From an uncultured Clostridia bacterium (GTDB taxonomy: Bacteria > Bacillota > Clostridia > Oscillospirales > Ruminococcaceae): a stretch of 64,000 nucleotides of DNA. The stretch covers positions 137,500 to 201,499 of the forward strand of contig CANQWD010000001.1 of NCBI GenBank assembly GCA_947627465.1. The letters are read 5' to 3'. Within the stretch, counting starts at the first letter, position 1; each line of letters begins with the position of its first letter. Position numbers and translations under genes: made by a program. Positions 60,132 through 64,000 of this stretch are shown piece by piece. The notes under the pieces were generated by a model. That model had not been told where the DNA came from and did no database searches. It was given only the letters and a program-made list of their open reading frames with translations.

Positions 60132-60416
60132 ATGTCGTGGAAAAAGAGCAAAACAGCTTCCGGATTTGACACGTTGGATAACGCGGCGATTACCGCCGAC
60201 GGATTGCCCGAGATCGTTAAAACGCTGAAAAAATTTTTGGGCAAACGTTTAACTTTCAATCGGCGCGCGGGTCTTGACGTAAGCTCGGCAGCGTTTGAGG
60301 TCGAGATCGACGGGATCCGTATAACTATTGGGTGGGATATTTGGAGCGGTGCTTTTATAATGGCTTGGGACAGCCAAGGAAACGATATTATAAAAGAAAT
60401 TGAAAGTTTTTTGTGA
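60132..60416 (+). CDS. Small protein of unknown function
   Basis: A 94-residue protein starting SWKKSKTASGFDTLDNAA and ending FIMWDSQGNDIIKEIES-like (AFIMAWDSQGN). It is predicted as an alpha/beta fold without TM helix. I do not recognise a family. It lies 42 bases after the DUF2871 gene, with no clear promoter. Confidence 0.6.
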   Translation: MSWKKSKTASGFDTLDNAAITADGLPEIVKTLKKFLGKRLTFNRRAGLDVSSAAFEVEIDGIRITIGWDIWSGAFIMAWDSQGNDIIKEIESFL

Positions 60417-60423
60417 TTTACTC

Positions 60424-60452
60424 TTGAAAAAATTTCCGCTTTATGTTATAAT
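60424..60452 (+). promoter_or_regulatory. Promoter of hom
   Basis: TTGAAA, 17-base spacer, TATAAT; begins just after the previous stop. Confidence 0.7.
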
Positions 60453-60494
60453 AAATAAGATAAGTGTAAATATAACAGAAAGGACTGTAATAAT

Positions 60495-61736
60495 ATGGCA
60501 AAAATAGCCGTTTTGGGCTACGGAGTGGTTGGCTCCGGCACGGTCGAAGTGTTCTATAAGAATAGGGAGAGCCTTGAGAAAAAGGCGGGACAGCCGCTTG
60601 ATATCAAGTATATTCTCGATTTGAGAGATTTCCCCGACAGCCCGTACAAGGATAAGTTCACCAAGGACTTTAATGTGATTTTGAACGACCCCGAAGTCAC
60701 GGTAGTATGCGAGGTCATAGGCGGTATCAAACCGTCGTATGATTTCGTTAAAAGCTCTCTGGAAGCGGGGAAGAGCGTCGTTACATCGAACAAGGAGCTT
60801 GTGGCGGCAAAGGGCGCGGAGCTGCTTTCCATTGCTAAGGAGAAGAATGTAAATTTCTTCTTTGAAGCAAGCGTTGGCGGCGGTATCCCGATTATCAAGC
60901 CGATACACGCGTGCCTTGAAGCTAACGAGATCGACGAGATCGCGGGAATTTTAAACGGCACGACCAACTTCATTTTAACGAAGATGATACGCGACGGAAT
61001 GGGCTTTGAAGAAGCGCTGAAGATCGCGCAGGAGCTGGGTTATGCCGAGCGCAACCCGACCGCCGATGTGGAGGGTATCGACGCTTGCAGAAAGATTTGT
61101 ATTCTGGCGTCGCTGTCGTTCGGACGGCATGTTTATCCCGACAATGTACACACCGAGGGCATTACGAAAGTAACGCTCCGTGACGTTGAATATATGGAAA
61201 GCTACGGCGCGAAGATCAAGCTTATTGGCTGCGCACGCCGCGAGGACAACGACGAGATCTCTATCGGAGTGTTCCCCGCGGTCATCAAGGACGAAAGCCA
61301 GCTTGCGGGCGTAAACGATGTGTTCAACGCGATTTTGGTGCGCGGCGACGCTACGGGCGACGTTGTGTTCTACGGAAAGGGCGCGGGCAAGCTGCCGACG
61401 GCTTCAGCGGTTGTTTCCGATATAGTTTCCGCCGTGAAGCATTCCGACACAAGCCGTTCGCTTACTTGGGCGGACAGCGACCAGAAGTTCATTCGCCCGT
61501 TTGAGAAGTTCACAAGCGCTAATTATATCAGACTTTCGGCGAAGAATACAGACGTTACCAAAGCGGTCGTTAAGGCGGTTTTCGGCAACGTGGAATATTT
61601 GACCTCGAAAAATCAGCCCGCGGACGAGATTGCGTTCGTTACGGGTGTTATGACGGAAAAAGACGCGCTTGCCGCGTGCGAAAAGGTATCTGACGGTGCG
61701 GAGATGCTTGGAAGAATTCGTGTTCTTGACTATTGA
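60495..61736 (+). CDS. hom: Homoserine dehydrogenase
   Basis: A 413-residue NAD(P)-dependent enzyme that makes homoserine for threonine and methionine. Rossmann start VLGYGVVGSGTVEVFY; GILNGTTNFILTKM is the conserved active loop; SYGAKIKLIGCARRED and VFYGKGAGKLPTASAVVSD follow. A C-terminal ACT-like part at about 340-413 is short but present. GAAAGGA is upstream. A long inverted repeat follows the stop (61748-61799). Confidence 0.95.
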   Translation: MAKIAVLGYGVVGSGTVEVFYKNRESLEKKAGQPLDIKYILDLRDFPDSPYKDKFTKDFNVILNDPEVTVVCEVIGGIKPSYDFVKSSLEAGKSVVTSNKELVAAKGAELLSIAKEKNVNFFFEASVGGGIPIIKPIHACLEANEIDEIAGILNGTTNFILTKMIRDGMGFEEALKIAQELGYAERNPTADVEGIDACRKICILASLSFGRHVYPDNVHTEGITKVTLRDVEYMESYGAKIKLIGCARREDNDEISIGVFPAVIKDESQLAGVNDVFNAILVRGDATGDVVFYGKGAGKLPTASAVVSDIVSAVKHSDTSRSLTWADSDQKFIRPFEKFTSANYIRLSAKNTDVTKAVVKAVFGNVEYLTSKNQPADEIAFVTGVMTEKDALAACEKVSDGAEMLGRIRVLDY

Positions 61737-61747
61737 TGAACGCAAAC

Positions 61748-61799
61748 ACGCAAAAGCGTTGACGTCTCGTCGGTTCGATTGCGCGTCGCTTTTGCGGGA
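61748..61799. terminator. Inverted repeat after hom
   Basis: ACGCAAAAGCG and CGCTTTTGCG(T) arms with a 30-base loop; no strong T tract on the plus strand. Possible terminator. Confidence 0.4.
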
Positions 61800-61872
61800 A
61801 TTAAAAAAAACGTGATATAAAATGTTTTAACTTTAACGTATACCATTGGCATTAAAAAGGGGAGGTAAAGCG

Positions 61873-62613
61873 ATGAGTGATTTGGAACAGCCGAAGTATA
61901 AACGCGTTCTGCTCAAGCTTAGCGGCGAGGCGTTGGCGGGAGATAGAGATATGGGTCTTGATTTCCCGACTATTGAGAACATTTGCCGCAGTATCAAGAA
62001 AACCGCGGACGCGGGCGCTCAGATAGGCATAGTCGTCGGCGGCGGAAATTTCTGGCGCGGGCGTGATGATACGCTTACAGACCGCGCGCGCGGAGACCAT
62101 ATAGGTATGCTTGCGACGACGATGAACGCGCTTGCAGTTGCGGATGTGCTCGAGGGTTTGGGCGCGACAGTCCGCGTTCAGACCGCGATAACCATGCAGC
62201 AGGTGGCGGAGCCGTTTATTTTGGGAAAGGCTCTGCGGCACATGGAAAAGGGCAGGATCGTAATATTCGGCTGCGGCACGGGCAATCCGTTCTTCTCAAC
62301 CGACAGTGCGGCGGCTTTGCGTGCGGCGGAGCTTAAGGCGGACGTAATTCTCAAGGCCACAATGGTGGACGGCATTTACGATAAGGATCCGAAAAAATTC
62401 CCCGACGCTGTAAAGTACGACGTTATCACTCATCATGAGGTACTTGTAAAGCGTTTACAGGTAATGGACGGCACGGCGGCTTCGATGAGCACCGATAACG
62501 ACATTCCCATAATAGTTTTCGATCTCAGCCGCCCCGACAATATCTACGACGCCGTTATGGGCAAGCAGGTGGGTACGCTGGTAACAAAACACAGAGCTAA
62601 GGAAAACGCTTAA
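61873..62613 (+). CDS. pyrH: UMP kinase
   Basis: A 246-residue amino-acid-kinase-fold enzyme converting UMP to UDP. KRVLLKLSGEALAGD, GIVVGGGNFWRG, DHIGMLATTMNALA and the C-terminal LQVMDGTAASMSTDNDIPI are the family motifs. Start ATG 61873 has GGGGAGG upstream; the extended start at 61846 lacks a ribosome-binding site. It heads the typical pyrH-frr-uppS-cdsA order. Confidence 0.96.
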   Translation: MSDLEQPKYKRVLLKLSGEALAGDRDMGLDFPTIENICRSIKKTADAGAQIGIVVGGGNFWRGRDDTLTDRARGDHIGMLATTMNALAVADVLEGLGATVRVQTAITMQQVAEPFILGKALRHMEKGRIVIFGCGTGNPFFSTDSAAALRAAELKADVILKATMVDGIYDKDPKKFPDAVKYDVITHHEVLVKRLQVMDGTAASMSTDNDIPIIVFDLSRPDNIYDAVMGKQVGTLVTKHRAKENA

Positions 62614-62665
62614 AGGCTATCAGATCATCGGCTTTAAATTAATATTTTAGGAATGGAGGATTGTT

Positions 62666-63220
62666 ATGAAAGAAGTTCTTGACAATACTAAAGAGAGAAT
62701 GGGCAAGTGCATAACCGCTCTTGAAAGCGAGCTTAACACTATCCGCGCGGGCAGAGCGAACCCCACGGTGCTCGATAAGATAACCGTTGATTATTACGGC
62801 GCGGCAACTCCGATAAATCAAATGGCGAGCGTTTCCGTTGCGGAAGCGAGAATTCTTGTGGTGCAGCCGTACGACGCTTCGCAGCTTAAGGCTATCGAGA
62901 AAGCCATTCAAGCTTCCGATTTGGGAATAAATCCCACCAACGACGGCAGAGTTCTCAGAATTGCGTTCCCGCAGCTCACAGAGGACAGACGTAAGGAGCT
63001 TTGCAAGCAGGTCAGCAAGATCTGCGAGGAAAGCAAGGTGGCTGTCCGCAATGTTCGCCGTGACGGTATCGATAAGATCAAGGCTAAGAAAAAGGCGAAC
63101 GAGATCACCGAGGACGACGTAAAAGAAGCTGAGAAGAATATTCAGAAGCTTACCGATAAGTTCACCGAGCAGATAGACAAGATTGGCGAGGAAAAAGATA
63201 AGGAAATTATGGCTATTTAA
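62666..63220 (+). CDS. frr: Ribosome recycling factor
   Basis: A 184-residue protein that splits ribosomes after termination with EF-G. KERMGKCITALESELNTIRAGRANPTVLD, YGAATPINQMASVSV, and RVLRIAFPQLTEDRRKEL are the standard signatures. It overlaps uppS by one base (TAATGG). Length is normal. Confidence 0.97.
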   Translation: MKEVLDNTKERMGKCITALESELNTIRAGRANPTVLDKITVDYYGAATPINQMASVSVAEARILVVQPYDASQLKAIEKAIQASDLGINPTNDGRVLRIAFPQLTEDRRKELCKQVSKICEESKVAVRNVRRDGIDKIKAKKKANEITEDDVKEAEKNIQKLTDKFTEQIDKIGEEKDKEIMAI

Positions 63221-63924
63221 TGGAAGAAGAAAATTTACCGCGGCACATCGGCTTTATAATGGACGGAAACGGGCGTTGGGCGAAGAAACGCGCAATGCCG
63301 CGTAATTTCGGGCATAAGCAGGGAGCGGCGGTGTTTAAGAAAACCGTAAATTGGTGTCGGGAACTGGGGGTTCGCGCGGCGACTTTCTATGCGTTCTCAA
63401 CGGAGAACTGGAAGCGCCCGGCAGACGAAGTAAAGGGCATTATGAACCTTTTGCGGAAGTACATCAAGGATATTCGGGCAATGGCAAAAGAGGATGTGCG
63501 TTTTATCTTTATCGGCGATTTGACGAAATTGGACGAGGATATTCAAGTTGAGCTTACCGACATCATGGAGACAACAAAGCAAAATACGGGCTTTATCACG
63601 GGAGTTGCTCTGAATTACGGCGGCAGAGCCGAGATCGCGAATGCCGCTCGGCTTCTTGCCGAAAAATGCGTTTCCGGGGAACTTGAACCTGGGGATATAA
63701 CCGAAGAAGCTTTTGAACGGGAGCTTTATACAAGCAAGTTTCCGCCGCTTGATCTGGTGATAAGACCCAGCGGAGAGCAGCGGCTGTCGAATTTTTTGAT
63801 TTGGCAGGCGGCATACGCGGAGTTCGTGTTTATGGACGTGCTGTGGCCCGACTTCAAGAAAAAGGATCTGGAAAGCGCGATAGAAGAATACGCGCACCGT
63901 TCCCGCAGATTTGGCGGAGTTTAA
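63220..63924 (+). CDS. uppS: Isoprenyl transferase (undecaprenyl diphosphate synthase)
   Basis: A 234-residue cis-prenyltransferase making undecaprenyl diphosphate for cell-wall lipid II. HIGFIMDGNGRWAKKR holds the catalytic Asp; FYAFSTENWKRP and LVIRPSGEQRLSNFLIWQAAYAEFVF are the substrate-binding blocks. The start overlaps the stop of frr by one base. Confidence 0.97.
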   Translation: MEEENLPRHIGFIMDGNGRWAKKRAMPRNFGHKQGAAVFKKTVNWCRELGVRAATFYAFSTENWKRPADEVKGIMNLLRKYIKDIRAMAKEDVRFIFIGDLTKLDEDIQVELTDIMETTKQNTGFITGVALNYGGRAEIANAARLLAEKCVSGELEPGDITEEAFERELYTSKFPPLDLVIRPSGEQRLSNFLIWQAAYAEFVFMDVLWPDFKKKDLESAIEEYAHRSRRFGGV

Positions 63925-63948
63925 TCGTTGTAGAGAGGCGGCATTTTT

Positions 63949-64000
63949 ATGCTCACGAGAATATTTTCCGCGCTTGTAGGTATAGTGATAGGCGTTACGG
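63949..64000 (+). CDS. cdsA: Phosphatidate cytidylyltransferase, N-terminal fragment
   Basis: Seventeen residues (MLTRIFSALVGIVIGVT) cut by the right edge, with AGAGAGG upstream. The hydrophobic start and its place right after uppS fit CdsA, which makes CDP-diacylglycerol. Identity rests mainly on gene order. Confidence 0.65.
   Translation, partial: MLTRIFSALVGIVIGVT

Overview
The window reads as a chromosomal segment of a spore-forming, strictly anaerobic Clostridium-type Firmicute, most likely from the Oscillospiraceae/Ruminococcaceae (inference, no database search). The evidence is spoIIGA-sigE and the cotJABC spore-coat genes, oxygen-independent NrdD/NrdG, formate-tetrahydrofolate ligase, a tryptophan T-box, LPXTG-free lipoproteins with Gram-positive signal peptides, frequent GTG/TTG starts, and housekeeping promoters that nearly all pair TTGACA-like and TATAAT-like hexamers at exactly 17 bp.

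Layout. 1-1.7 kb: the end of pgsA and two poorly known proteins. 1.8-6.3 kb: a type IIA topoisomerase pair (ParE/ParC-like). 6.3-10.9 kb: fhs, tsaE, tsaB, rpiB, upp and an RDD membrane protein. 10.9-12.7 kb: SUFU and YwqG-type proteins. 12.7-15.9 kb: a Trp T-box RNA and a three-gene ABC importer. 16-20.7 kb: recQ, nrdD, nrdG. 20.9-24.5 kb: a TetR regulator and a 912-residue zinc-ribbon membrane protein. 24.7-25.7 kb: tRNA-Gln, a UUCG-hairpin element and a Phd/Doc module whose toxin has lost its catalytic core. 25.7-27.3 kb (minus): spoIIGA-sigE. 27.4-30.7 kb (minus): a small unknown, prfC, a YbhN-type membrane protein. 31-33.8 kb: aspS and an HPP-like membrane protein. 33.8-37.1 kb (minus): SGNH-hydrolase lipoprotein, GNAT, a small unknown and DUF4253. 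37.2-38.3 kb: MarR regulator and a small protein, possibly co-regulated. 38.4-39.1 kb: solitary hisF. 39.5-40.6 kb: cotJABC. 40.6-43.2 kb (minus): FeoA-FeoB fusion plus a small Cys-rich partner. 43.4-44.5 kb (minus): alr. 44.7-51.6 kb: LCP-like, LUD, manA, ROK glucokinase, a YD-repeat-like lipoprotein, ilvD, unknown. 51.7-53.2 kb: orphan CheW-like gene behind an attenuator-like leader, AraC/GyrI regulator. 53.3-54.8 kb (minus): four tandem DUF6442 paralogues plus an XRE regulator. 55-56.4 kb (minus): PadR regulator and alpha/beta hydrolase. 56.5-60.4 kb: M50 protease, AIM24-like protein, glgA, DUF2871 and a small unknown. 60.5-64 kb: hom, pyrH, frr, uppS and the start of cdsA.

The most unusual content is small-scale. 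There is a tandem DUF6442 array whose promoter carries three evenly spaced copies of one 11-bp motif. There is a MITE-like family (three good copies, one short copy, one relic) with TTAAGGCAACACCGC termini, two of which provide the stop codon of the neighbouring gene. An AT-rich AATTGACAATT repeat family lies in intergenic gaps. A 12-bp terminator-like hairpin sits directly upstream of the CheW-like gene's ribosome-binding site. I saw no rRNA, no CRISPR array, no prophage and no full insertion sequence.
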